Positions 44,271 through 55,039 of a DNA stretch of 64,000 nucleotides are shown one piece after another. The first letter of the stretch is position 1. Each line of letters opens with the position of its first letter. The notes beneath the pieces were generated by a model. That model saw only the letters and a list, made by a program, of their open reading frames with translations, had not been told where the DNA came from and made no database searches. The DNA lies in the NCBI GenBank assembly GCA_029931535.1, contig JAQPZY010001555.1, positions 1,240,001-1,304,000 on the forward strand, read 5' to 3'. The stretch comes from Margaritifera margaritifera. Taxonomy: Eukaryota > Mollusca > Bivalvia > Unionida > Margaritiferidae. A program made the position numbers and the translations under genes.

Positions 44271-45109
44271 CTGTCAAAACAGTAGACGGACAATATACGA
44301 TATCACGCAATATACAATATCCCGATTTAGCAACAGTTCATATCCCCCCCGGACTTTCAACTCGTTAGAAAACATCCAAATTTGCCCAAATACAAGAACT
44401 GCTTAGATGCAAGAATAATCTTGAATATGTGGAAAACAATATCGAATAGAGTAAACTGTACACTGTATCTAGAAAGGGGGGGGGGGGGCGGGAATGTGTT
44501 TCCCGCTAAGGGACCAACCATTTCATTTTCTGACAAAGGGGGGGGGGGGACTGGGATTAATGGGATTAATTTTTGCAGAAAGCAAATTATTTCTGGACCG
44601 CAAGTACCTTGAAAAAATATTCTTTCTCTGATATATAGTGTATATAAGAACTAATTATATTCATTACATCACTTGAAACCATACACACCAAATTGTCTTG
44701 AGGTAGAAGGGAAAATAATATCCTGAGAAATCCGAACACACACTACTAATTATTAGCTGAGTTATCTGTATTTTGGTAAAACATTTATTTTATTTCAGTC
44801 ATGGTAAATAAATGCATTCTTTGTCTGCAAATGACTGTATTTCGCCGATGTCGGTAATGTCAAATTCTGTGCGCCATATTGCTACATACCACGAGTCACT
44901 TCCGGATTGCCCGCTAATAACAATAATGTTGAAAGGCGAAAATACTGATCCGGAATAAGACGGTACTGGAGAAAAAACATGCATACATCTTGCGTTTGAA
45001 ATTGGAGCTTTGCATTTGTACAAATAATGCATTTGCCAGGAATAAAACTCATGCCATTAGGCACTTGTTCGCCAAAAAAACAAAAACAAACTATAATATA
45101 TGTAGTTTG
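44271..45109. other. Intergenic DNA with G-runs and a minus-strand frame
   Basis: Two GGGGGGGGG runs (44477, 44539) lie in what look like related segments. The only open stretch of note is the minus frame listed separately. Confidence 0.5.
44799..45032 (-). other. Unrecognised minus-strand open frame, 77 codons
   Basis: Starts MHYLYKCKAPIS and ends GEIQSFADKECIYLP with TGA. The composition is less AT-biased than the surroundings and more protein-like (DSWYVAIWRTEFDITDIGEI). AATAAA words follow within about 15 bases of the stop on the minus strand. A second minus frame (44882-45064, IPGKCIICTNAKLQFQTQD) overlaps it, so at most one is real. It could be a last exon, a retrocopy fragment or chance; I do not recognise it. 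Confidence 0.25.
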
Positions 45110-45734
45110 TTCTAAATGAAATTTGTGCTGATCAGACCGTAACTATGACAGCCATTGTAATCATCCTGAAAATCTTGTCATTACTACTTCCCCTTAACAG
45201 ATTGTCATATAGACATGAGGGTTTCCCTAAAATACATCTTATGATATCTAGTTGGTCTTAAATGAAAATGGTGCTGATCGGACAACCAATTTTATGGCCA
45301 TGGTAGCCATCTTTAACATCATGTTAACTAATTCTCCCGAACGGATAGTTATAGCTACATAGGTTCCAACTAAAAGACTTCTTATGCTATCTGGTTGGTC
45401 CAAACAAAAATGGTTCTAACCATACCTCGGACATGATTGTCATGGTGGCCAGCTTTAAAATCTTGTTATCACTACCCTTCTTAAAGGGATGATTGTATTC
45501 ACTTGGTGTTTTCACTAAAACACTTATCTCTGACTTAGTTCGTCCTAAATGAAAATTATCAAAATGCAACCTCCCAAAACCTGACAGATCTCTTAACAGC
45601 TACATCTCCTGAACGGATGGCAATACCATCATTGAAAAAGAAGAAGAAAAAACTTGTTTCCTGCAATATCTAGTTGTTCCAGTATTAAAATGATTCCGAT
45701 CCAACCTCCAAAATGGCTGCATACAGATCACTGA

Positions 45735-45934
45735 CATCTCACCTCTGTCCGCGTGGGTTCGAGTCTCGAGCTCGTCCAACGTGGATAAGTGAGAAAGCTT
45801 GCCAGTAGCTTCCCGTGGGTCCGTGGTTCTTCCCTGGGTTTTCTCGGGTTCTTCCTCCACCAAATATACTGGCCGCCATGTATAGCATATCATGTGCTGA
45901 AAAATGACGTTAAACCCATAACAACCAACCAACC
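45735..45934 (+). mobile_element. tRNA-derived SINE with truncated head
   Basis: B box GGTTCGAGTCT at 45756-45766. Body with GGGTTTTCTCGGGTTCTTCC and TCCACCAAATATACTGGCCG, then GACGTTAAAC and the tail AACCAACCAACC. The body and the 'ACGTTAAAC' end are of a SINE type common in bivalves. The A box is missing or decayed. Confidence 0.78.
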
Positions 45935-46003
45935 GGAAAGGATGGTCATAATGGCATGGGGTTTTCTCTAAAACACTATGGCAACAGTTGAATAAAAATG
46001 AGA

Positions 46004-46180
46004 GGAGCCGCGGTGGTTCAGTGGTTAGACTGTCGGACTCGCGAACAAATTGGTGCAGGTTCGAATCCTACCATCAGATCACCCTGGTATGTCCTGGGCA
46101 AGATACTTTACTCCAGTTGCCAATAAGCTTTATGTGTTGCTTTGCCTTAAAACACCAAACCACCGCCTGAATGAAAATAG
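46004..46180 (+). mobile_element. tRNA-derived SINE
   Basis: GCCGCGGTGGTTCAGTGGTT (A-box region, 46008) and B box GGTTCGAATCC at 46058-46068. Body with TGTCCTGGGCAAGATACTTT, tail TTAAAACACCAAACC. The head resembles the 5' half of a tRNA, but no cloverleaf closes. Confidence 0.82.
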
Positions 46181-46290
46181 TGGCACTACTCCTGGTGGCA
46201 TTCACATAGGATTTTCACTGAAACACTTCTTGCAATATTTAATTAGTTCTAAATGAAAATGGTACAGATTTGACCACCAACATATCTGCA

Positions 46291-47764
46291 CTTTTTTGGA
46301 GGAGTTTTAAAAACCAACCTAGTAGACATTGGGGTCAAATCAACAGTTTTACCTGCATTTTTGTACTTTAATGGGCTTATAAACACAGTGACATATACAA
46401 GTAAATTTTGACCAGACTTAGTAAGTAGTTGCATTCCAATGAACAGGTTGATAGTCTGAACTCTAACATTGATTTTATGGTCAAAGGTTTTGAGACACGT
46501 TTTCAGCTGTACTAGCTTCTGAGCGTGATAACACAAACTAGTATGAGAATGATAACACAAACTAGTATGAATAGATTTTGTATAAAACCCAATTTGTGGT
46601 TATTTCTGAACAATACTTTGAATGACACCACTTCAGTATCTTGATTTTTCTTTTTCTTCCAAAAATAGTAATTTTCGATTTAACCAAATTTAGCATGTAG
46701 GAATATCTTGACACTGTCTTAGACAAGTTCAATGATATATCGATGATATCAGGTTCAAGGTCAAAGGACATGACAAAGCATTGAGTACTACGTGTCTTGT
46801 GAACAGGTTAACTCATGCATGTAAGAAAATATTCTTATTACCAAATTTGGTATGTTGGAGTTTCTCGAGAACATCACAAATGGTTTCAATACTCAGCAGT
46901 TAAAAATGAATGCAAGGACAGAATAGACGAACATATCTTGGATTTCTAAAAAATGCTCCTTGTTCAGTTGAGTTTCACACCCTTCTGTTTTAGAAGAAGT
47001 TATTAAAGGTTCTATTATTGGTAACGGCTTCTATATTTGATAGCGGATCGGCATCATTTGTACAGACTTGAATGCCGTCTAAACCCGCGTGCTTCTGTTC
47101 AAGTTGGTCAAATTCTGTTCTGTGGTTTAGTGAGCTTTAAGAAGTAGTTTTAAGTTTTAGTAAAAGTTAGAATCACTCTTAATTACTTTTGTTTTTGGTG
47201 TATGATTGATGGGTGTAATTTTGGATTGTAGAGTATACATCTGAAATGTGCATCTCTCAAAAGACTGCTAGCTCCACTTGGTCATTTTCACTTCCTGGAC
47301 TTCAAAGGTAAATTGGAAAAAATAAAAAATAAATCAAAACTAGCTGAGAACTTTTTTAAATTTTATATTATTTTATAATACATTCATTACATTTTCAGAA
47401 GTGACTATTGTTTCGTCTGCCATATTCCTTGTCCATATCTAAATAACTGCTAAAGTTCGTGTACTTTGGACTTTTACATGTTCATTTATCGAGCACATGG
47501 GAGCAGCCATTTCGGCAAACTGTCTGCTTTAGGCAGCGTGTTATTTCCCAAATACCACATATAAATAAATTTCAGTCACAGTGCATGGAAAGTAGCATAT
47601 AGATATGCCAACATTCTCTCCACTGCGTTTGTTGCAAGTTCACACAAATTCACCTTATACTTGTTAATCTTTCAGAAGTACTTAATAACTGTAGAGCGAA
47701 ACCTATGCGAATTTATTCAGCGTAATTCTTTGTATGTGAAATTGTCCCAAGATGTGGACAAACA
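46291..47764. other. Intergenic DNA, nothing recognised
   Basis: Non-coding. A short GATAACACAAACTAGTATGA is duplicated at 46528 and 46550. A segment at 47530-47700 (TAGGCAGCGTG...CTCTCCACTGCG) resembles, on the opposite strand, 3890-4000, suggesting a dispersed repeat. Confidence 0.45.
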
Positions 47765-48520
47765 ATATGATGAAACCTATTTATAATAGTGTCTCAGCAA
47801 ATGATCCCTGTAGCTATAAACTCATTGCTATTTCTGGCTTCCCTAAAACAAGGACTTCTGCATGATTTTAGATAAAAGACTACGCACATATATATTGACA
47901 GACTTAATGTTATTAATTGCTATAAAATTGGCTTCAGACCTGGATACAGAATAAGTGATAGTGTTTTTATGCTACATTCTATATGTTATGGATTGTTTTA
48001 TTGATCTACGAACAACTTTTGATACCGTGTAGAGAGAATGAATATTTTACAAACTAATGAACTATAACATTCAAGGAAGTTTCTTAAAATCATCATAGAC
48101 ATTTACATGGAGGCAAACTCTTCATACTGATAAAACTAAAATAGTTTTATTCAATAAATGTGGTAAACTTATCAATGAATGGGAATTTACAATTTAAATA
48201 AAATGCATTGAGAATAAAAAATATCTTGGTATAATCATTACAAGTTCTGGTAAACTTAATCGTGTTTATCTTTTTGATAAATGCAGAAAAGCAATATTTG
48301 TCATGAAGCTGAATGTAGTCATATTGGTCATAACTGCTATGGTTGGTGTTAAACTTCTGAACTCTATCATTCAGCCGATTACAAATTATGGTTGTGAAAT
48401 TTGGGGTATTGTATCTTTTAAACTTCACAAGATAAACGATGATCTCTGCCGAGAGGATTTATATGATAAGAACTGGTATAACAAACTTGTTATCATAAAC
48501 TTCTAATCTGTCGTGGGCGT
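47765..48520 (+). pseudogene. Degenerate LINE reverse-transcriptase fragment
   Basis: Pieces in shifting frames keep the usual order of a non-LTR RT. DPCSYKLIAISG (47795) is the N-x-R/K-P-I-x-L block. IGFRPGYRISDSVFMLHS (47927) is the GFR-x-G-x-S/T block. F*KLMNYNIQGSFLKIIIDI (48045) follows the first Asp block. KYLGIIITSSGKLN (48218) and IIQPITNYGCEIWG (48366) are the C-terminal block. A separate open frame of 67 codons covers the last part. The catalytic DD block is not visible. The clade is not determined. Confidence 0.7.
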
Positions 48521-50540
48521 AAATAAAAGCAGCAAATTGGCTACAAGAGGCGAGTTGGGGAAATATCCCCATGACATATATATCTTTGTACAAACAATAA
48601 AATACTGCTTACATCTATTAGAACTCTCCTAGGACTTTCTTGCATACAAATGTTTACAAGAAAACACAAACAGTGACACTTCCTTATGATTCAAGGCACT
48701 CAGTATATTAAAATATGTAGGATTTAACATGTTTTGGAAAACTCTGGTACATTCTCAAAAGATAAACCGATGTATGACCTAAAGCAAAAACGGTATAAAT
48801 AAAAATTATAAATTATCTGTTATTATTTTATGCTAGGCCGGGAATTACTGGGTTTTACAAGAGAAATAATGTTGATAAATTACTGGAGCGGATAACCAGA
48901 AATATTTTGTCACTGCCGCGTCAATAGACATCGATAACATCATGACCAAGAAATTTTAGACAATTTTAGACGCTCGCATGCAGACGAAACAGAGTAAAAT
49001 CCCACAATGTGCATATACTTTTTTCTTCATTTTTTTAATGTGCTGTTTTACCTTGAATTAGGAAGGAGAATTGTGTTACTAGAGACATTTCTGTACGAAT
49101 ATACACAAAACACAGCAGAACATAAACGGTAAACCGATGGCATTATCGCGCGGGATACCATAAGAAATCTGCTACTTCTATATGTTATACATATTGTTTG
49201 AGCATAAAATAAAAAGAAAATTTGCTTGCTTGAAAGTGAATAACGGATATACTTCATCTCGTATGTGAAAAACAAAAGTATTTTCACCCACTCGATGAAA
49301 TATATCCGTTATTCGCTCGGAGCAAGCAAATATACTCTATGTAGTAAACTTAAGTACAGTTTCGAATTTGAAAAATATCTTTTATTATGCTTAGAAAAAG
49401 AAACAGTTTTAAAAATGTACCTAGTTTACAAGTAGTGCTCATTGTTTGCAAATCGAAATAGACTGTAACATGTCATCTGTTATCCCAAGGGATGCAGGAT
49501 ATTGACCCTGTAGTGTAAACAAAGTATAGGAAGTAAATCATTTCTTCAGTCTTTGCAATAAGTATGAATACATAATTTTCATAATTTAAAGCAAGTTGAG
49601 TATGACGTTATTATGGACATAGATACGTTATTTTGCCATTTAGTAAGCATGTTTGATAATGATATCACACCTTTAGTAAATAATTATGTGTATGACATAT
49701 CTAAGAAAAAAGAAAAGTTAAATTGATGTGAAATGAGAACACGTTGACCATCAATTCATCGGTATACTTGTACGCTAAACTCCAGGGAATGCTTCTATCA
49801 TACTACAATATTCATCTCACTTTAAAATGTTTAAGTAACTGAAATTTTATGAAAGTATTTATATGTGTGTATTGTAAAGGATCAATGGCGGATTAATAAG
49901 TATCGTTGGGGACGTGGGGGTGGGGGAGGCATAAAGAAGTAGGCGAGTGGGCGAAGCTTCCAGAAACTTCTGCATTTTAAGCGTTATCAGGACATACTTT
50001 TAACCATCTAGCCTCTCCTCCCATTTGAGTCCCTCCCCCACCATGGTAGTTGAATGACAGGCAGGAAACAGATAGACAGAGAGCATGCAAGATTGAATGA
50101 ATGAATGCATTTCATATTAGATATTTAGAAATATATTGTGTTGTCATTCCCATATAATTTTATTGGATAAAAGACAATAAATTATCTTTATCCATCTATC
50201 TTACCGTTTCGTTTTGTTGTTTTTTTTTGTTTTGTTTTTTTAAATCCTCTATATTCTGATAACCGTTATGATAAGTTCATTTTACTAACATGTTTTATAG
50301 CAGTCAGATTCTTTTGAAAATATACTTCCATTGGAAAACAAAATTGTCAAATTGGCCTAAAATAATATCGTTTTTTTTTTTTCTTTTCCTTTTTAGCTGC
50401 TATCTGTAATGACATTTACAAGCGATAATATCACAAGGAAGGCAAAATATGTATGTTACATGATTATTACAGTTAAGTTTTATATTGTGAATTTAAATTA
50501 GTAATCGTCGCGGGGGAAACTTGCTCAAACACCTTTTTAG
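48521..50540. other. Intergenic DNA, nothing firm
   Basis: A small inverted pair (AAAATTTGCTTGCTTGAA / GAGCAAGCAAATATAC with AACGGATATA / TATATCCGTT) spans 49218-49332. The rest is AT-rich non-coding, with T-rich runs at 50217-50240 and 50371-50391. Confidence 0.5.
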
Positions 50541-50544
50541 TGGT

Positions 50545-51600
50545 ACAATTATATACAATATAATTAACACTATATTCAAAATCTAACAATGAAAACAACG
50601 GATATGTATGCTCCATACAAAGAAACACCATTTTTTCCAGATGATGAGTACAACATTTCTGTTTATTTGTTTGTGGGAGCCTAGACTGGTTTGACACAGG
50701 ATTTGGATAATAGGTTATTTACAGCGCAATTAACATTATATTCAAAATCTAACACTGCAAAACAATTGATAGGTATATAACGTACAAAGAGACCACATTT
50801 CCCAGATGTTTGGCGTTCTTGGTTGACGCGTTTATTTGTTTTCCTCTTTGTTACCAAAACACAATTAGATGCGTGCCCTTAAGCTAAATCTGCATTAATA
50901 GCAAGGTAACAATGGAACTTATTTATATGTCGAAATTCCTATCCTTTCTAAATGGATGGCCTTATGATTTCAAGTACATAAATTACATAACGAATTGATT
51001 GTAGACTTTAGTACCCAGAACTGTGGAAATTAAACATTATTTTTTCTAAAATAAAATAATATAATGTACCCGAAATAATGACATAGAGTGACATTTTTAT
51101 CACCTTTCGCGACTTTGTCCACTGCTAGCACCAACAGCGACATAGATGGACATTCACTTATGAAAATCTATTTTCCGCGGATTATCAACGGGGGAATAAA
51201 AAGAAAGGAATATATTGGCAAAACAAACATATATCGACGACTGTACCTAGGTTAGAATGTACAGTACAAAGAGACCGCATTTCCCAGATGTTTGGCGTTC
51301 TTGGTTTACGGGTTTATTTGTTTTCCTCTTTGTTACCAAAACACAATTAGATACGTGCCCTTAAGCTAAATCTGCATTAATAACAAGGTAACAATTTACA
51401 TTATTTATATGTCGAAATTCCTATCCTTTCTAAATGGATGGCATTATGATTTCAAGTACAAAAATTACACAACGAATTGATTGTAGACTATAGTACCCAG
51501 AACTGTGCAAATTAAACATTATTTTTTCTAAAATAAAATAATATTTTGTACCCGAAATAATGACATAGCGTGAAATTTTTATTACAGATAAAACAAAAGT
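50545..51600. repeat. Direct duplication of about 315 bp plus partial third copy
   Basis: 50783-51094 and 51265-51576 are nearly identical (offset 482), for example CCCAGATGTTTGGCGTTCTT and ATTCCTATCCTTTCTAAATG in both. A diverged partial unit, with AACACTATATTCAAAATCTA, precedes at 50560. The 170 bp between the good copies holds the 72-bp module shared with 43532. Confidence 0.85.
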
Positions 51601-52485
51601 AATAATTTTTACAATCAGTAATAAATTCAAATAAGTAATGAACTCGCTGAGACTTGTTATCCCAAGAATTCAGATGGTTTGGGAAAATTATTTAGTTATA
51701 ACTATTATAAATCTTTTTATCATTAAATATTATTGAAACTTAGCTTTTGAATTCAAAGAAATGTATTCATTCATTATATCTTCCTTTGTTCCTTCATATA
51801 TAATCGATCAACTACTTTCATTTTCATTCAATCATGCCTCCATTCATTTGTTCATTAACCTCTTCGTTCAATCATTAATTTTGCATGTAACATGCACGTT
51901 TAAATTTTCAATTCCAATTTCTTCTATTTGAATTAGTTTAAAAAGCATATCACTGCATCCTATAAACTTTCATTGGCTCCAGCTTTGTTCCTAAAAGGTG
52001 CATATACTGGCATAGACTTATTGATCATAAAAGTTTTTTTTTTTTTTTTTTTTTAAATGTGTCCAGTACTTTTTGTTTGTATTTGAAGGGAGACAAAACT
52101 GTGAAATTACATTGTTAAAAAAGTTCATATAGGGTGAAAATGAAGAAAACTTATTTTATGTATACATTGAACACTAGTCCAGGATATCTTTCCTGATCTT
52201 GTAGAGGAATTGAGCCGAGACAAAGCAGGGAACCTTTTGCTGGATAAAAGGAATTACATGCACCTGACTAGCCTTCAAAACCACGGATATCAAATTTCTT
52301 AACTGACCACAAGACTTGTAATGCCAACCTGAGTTAGTTATTTGCAGTCATTTTATTTAGTGTAAAATATAATTAGTTTCGGATTTTACATCATGCAGAG
52401 ATAAATTAGGGTTGCTGAATCATACACACTTGAAAGTACGTCCATGCAACATCTAAAGATACTAAACTTAGGCCGAGGCTATTCG
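51601..52485. other. Intergenic AT-rich DNA, nothing recognised
   Basis: A T-run at 52035-52054 and ATTCATTC-rich sequence at 51770-51860. No coding evidence. Confidence 0.5.
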
Positions 52486-52487
52486 CA

Positions 52488-53535
52488 CGGCTGCCGTGTA
52501 CCTTAACTAGGAAAGACGACTATTCGCACGGCTGCCGTGTACCTTAACTAGGAAATACTATTCGCACGGTCACCTTTTATGTTATTTACGTAAAGGTACA
52601 CAGAGAGTACATATTTAAATAGTCCGATATATCATTTCGCAAACCTGTACTGATGCTGATTGACAGAATGTTGATTGACAGCATGTCAATCAGTACCAGT
52701 ACAGGTTTGGGGGATGAATTATCGACTAATATTTACAGTGAAACAAAACACACATAAACATTACAGTTCCAACGGTAACAGCAGATAAAAGACAACACAA
52801 TAGGTGACATAACAAAATTATTTCATAATTCAACAGACAGGGGACACAGATAGTACATATTTACAGTAAAACTACACACAAATAAACATTACAGTACAGT
52901 GCCAACGGTAACAGCAGATTAAGGACAATACAACAGTAAGTAACATGCAAATATAATTTTTTTTTTTTTTTAAATTATGAACATTTATACCACATCACAG
53001 AAAGGAGTACACTTACTACTTTTAGTAGGGAGTATGACAATTGTATTGTTAAAAGCTTAATGTCAACGATAACAGCATAATAAAAGACAAGACATTAGTA
53101 TATAGCATGCAGCTCAAGGCGTACATTATATAAGTAATATGATATCAGTTTAGTCTTTTCTTCCATAAAAAAATATATCATAAAATTCATTTTCGCTCCT
53201 GATGCAAGTTATTGTTGCTAAAACTGGTACAATGTTACACTCCTTCACAGGCGCTCGTTACAAAAGCATTTATGACTATCGGTTAATGGACAGAGGGTTG
53301 GGGGGTGCAAACATGTAACAATGTCATGACGGGTTTTAACCGGTACTCTTAATTTCATATGTAACGAGCACTTCCACCCCCACACCTACATTGGATAATT
53401 TAATACAAGATCAGAATATTTCGGACTTGTCTCTAATGTATTCACTGGTCGCCGTGCTAATGGTCTTTATACAGTTACCCGACAGCCGTGTGAATAGCCT
53501 TTAATTATTCAGTACACGGCCGCCGTGCGAATAGA
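52488..53535. mobile_element. 1-kb element with CTATTCGCACGGC inverted termini
   Basis: The left terminus CTATTCGCACGGCTGCCGTG is present twice in tandem (52488, 52522), with a third shortened CTATTCGCACGG at 52558. The right terminus TACACGGCCGCCGTGCGAAT followed by AG ends at 53535. The interior has a palindrome (AAACCTGTACTGATGC... / ...CAGTACAGGTTT, 52640-52710) and two or three diverged units with CCAACGGTAACAGCAGAT (52770, 52902). No coding. Confidence 0.7.
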
Positions 53536-53726
53536 CACGTTCTTAAGCTAAACAAGTAAATACATACAAACCGTACAAAATATGTCATATAAAAATGGTG
53601 AATTAATGTTTGAAAGCAATTAAAATGGTTATATAAACCAATTAGTTTGTTTCTATTCTTTTCATGGGCCTACTGTGCCATTGCATAATTTATTCTTTAC
53701 GACACACAGCCAGCATTGGGCCAACG

Positions 53727-53841
53727 CATAGTCCTAGTCCTACAATGTAAGACGTCTACCCTGAAATTTTAATGTTGTTTGCGTCATAATTAATGCTTTA
53801 CGACACACAGGGTAGACGTCTTACATTATAGGACTATGCCA
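53727..53841. repeat. Hairpin with 35-bp arms
   Basis: GCATAGTCCTAGTCCTACAA, TGTAAGACGTCTACCCTG pairs with CAGGGTAGACGTCTTACATT and ATAGGACTATGC, with a 40-bp loop. TTTACGACACACAG occurs both before and inside it (53695, 53792). Confidence 0.82.
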
Positions 53842-54120
53842 ACGCAGTGAAACCAACGTTGTGCAACGTCGCAGACTCAAACGCAAACCTTGTCATCAAG
53901 CGTTGGCCTGACATAGGTCTGTTATTCTGGTATCTGCTAAAACAAACATAACTAAAATTTTACGAAACAACGCTGGTTAAGGCAGAATCAGGACTGTAAT
54001 GTACAAACCGTTGTGTGTAAGTAAACTTGTCTGAAACACAGGCAGACAGAAAAGAATCATGGGAAGTTTGAATAAAGAAATAAAATGCCAACAAAACAGT
54101 GGATTCATATGTAACGACAA

Positions 54121-54122
<2 letters not shown>

Positions 54123-54211
<89 letters not shown>
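54123..54211. repeat. (AT)n, about 89 bp
   Basis: Pure AT dinucleotides upstream of the putative promoter. Confidence 0.95.
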
Positions 54212-54214
<3 letters not shown>

Positions 54215-54324
54215 GAGTACTGTTACAACGCATTGACCAATTATTATATATCTCTCTCAGTCATTAGTTTGAGGATCAATAGTTTAATGCTACCGTATGT
54301 ATCAATTTATAACGAAGAAAGTGG

Positions 54325-54451
54325 TTGGTCAGTATAATATAAACCCTATTTTGATTGGTGGTTATTTTGATCGATTTTTCTGTATCCAAATCAAAATATC
54401 CACAAGTACATGTGGAGACCACAGTTTCAGTGAGAACACGAACCGACGAAG
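54325..54451 (+). promoter_or_regulatory. Possible core promoter and 5' UTR of a second gene
   Basis: TATAATATAAA at 54333-54343 resembles a TATA box, and GATTGGTGG at 54352 contains an inverted CCAAT box, although it lies downstream of the TATA-like word. About 110 bases later comes an ATG in good context. All of this is pattern-based, with no expression evidence. Confidence 0.25.
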
Positions 54452-54481
54452 ATGGAAGGTGCACAAGGCTTAAAGGAAAAG
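54452..54481 (+). CDS. Possible first coding exon of an unidentified gene
   Basis: ATG at 54452 has A at -3 and G at +4 (GAAGATGG), a favourable start context. Ten codons follow (MEGAQGLKEK) and then AAAG|GTATGT, a good donor, leaving phase 0. The codons are less AT-biased than the flanks. I found no second exon downstream in the remaining 9.5 kb, so the gene's identity is unknown and the exon may be fortuitous. Confidence 0.3.
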
Positions 54482-54718
54482 GTATGTTCACTAATTGAGT
54501 CAAACGTATATTGTTGCATTCATTAGTCTGAGATACTTAGTTCATACCTTTATGCATTCATTTATTTACGTAGACTGTAGTAGTGCAGAACTAATGAGCA
54601 AATGTTGTGTAAAAATCAATACTGGAGAACAAAGGATTTGCATCATTGATCATGCTGCCGTGGTCTATTCAGATTTCAATAATTCTCCGAAGAATTCCTT
54701 GAATACAGTTTGGATTTT

Positions 54719-54766
<48 letters not shown>
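54719..54766. repeat. (TA)n, about 47 bp
   Basis: Pure TA repeats following GATTTTTG. Confidence 0.95.
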
Positions 54767-54769
<3 letters not shown>

Positions 54770-55039
54770 CTTAATTTATGTATTCTTTTTTTGTCATGTT
54801 TATTCCATTCTTTCTTGCTTGAGACAGTCCATGTAGCACACGGGCTCATCTGTAAATAACCATTAGTTATTTTTTTTCTCCTTCATTAGAATACGGACAT
54901 ACATATACATTCTTGTACATAAGAGAGGGCAGAACAAAGGAAAAAAAGATTCACAAAAGAAAAAAAAAAGATTCATTTAAGCTTAAATATATTTCAAGAG
55001 TAACAGAATCAAGACATTACATGTAAAGTTCAAAGATAC

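Larger units (their letters stand above)
45110..46290. repeat. Degenerate satellite of about 142 bp, interrupted by two SINEs
   Basis: Units share AAATGAAAATGGTGCTGATC, CATGGTAGCCATCTTTAA, AATCTTGTTATCACTAC and GTTTTCACTAAAAGACTTCT, then TCTAGTTGGTC. Starts lie near 45115, 45258, 45400, 45545 and 45683. The array resumes between and after the two SINEs (45935-45985, 46180-46270). Same family as 28000-28440. Confidence 0.82.

Noticed and set aside
46008..46080. Possible tRNA gene
   Set aside because: Good B box (GGTTCGAATCC) but continues into a SINE body and tail; the acceptor arms do not pair.
50783..51576. Direct 315-bp repeats considered as LTRs of a small retroelement
   Set aside because: Only 170 bp separate them, a third partial copy precedes them, and no TG...CA ends or primer-binding site are visible; tandem duplication is simpler.
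54059..54337. Frames with long Tyr-Ile runs
   Set aside because: Translations of (AT)n runs; the same applies at 57665 and 59705-60035.
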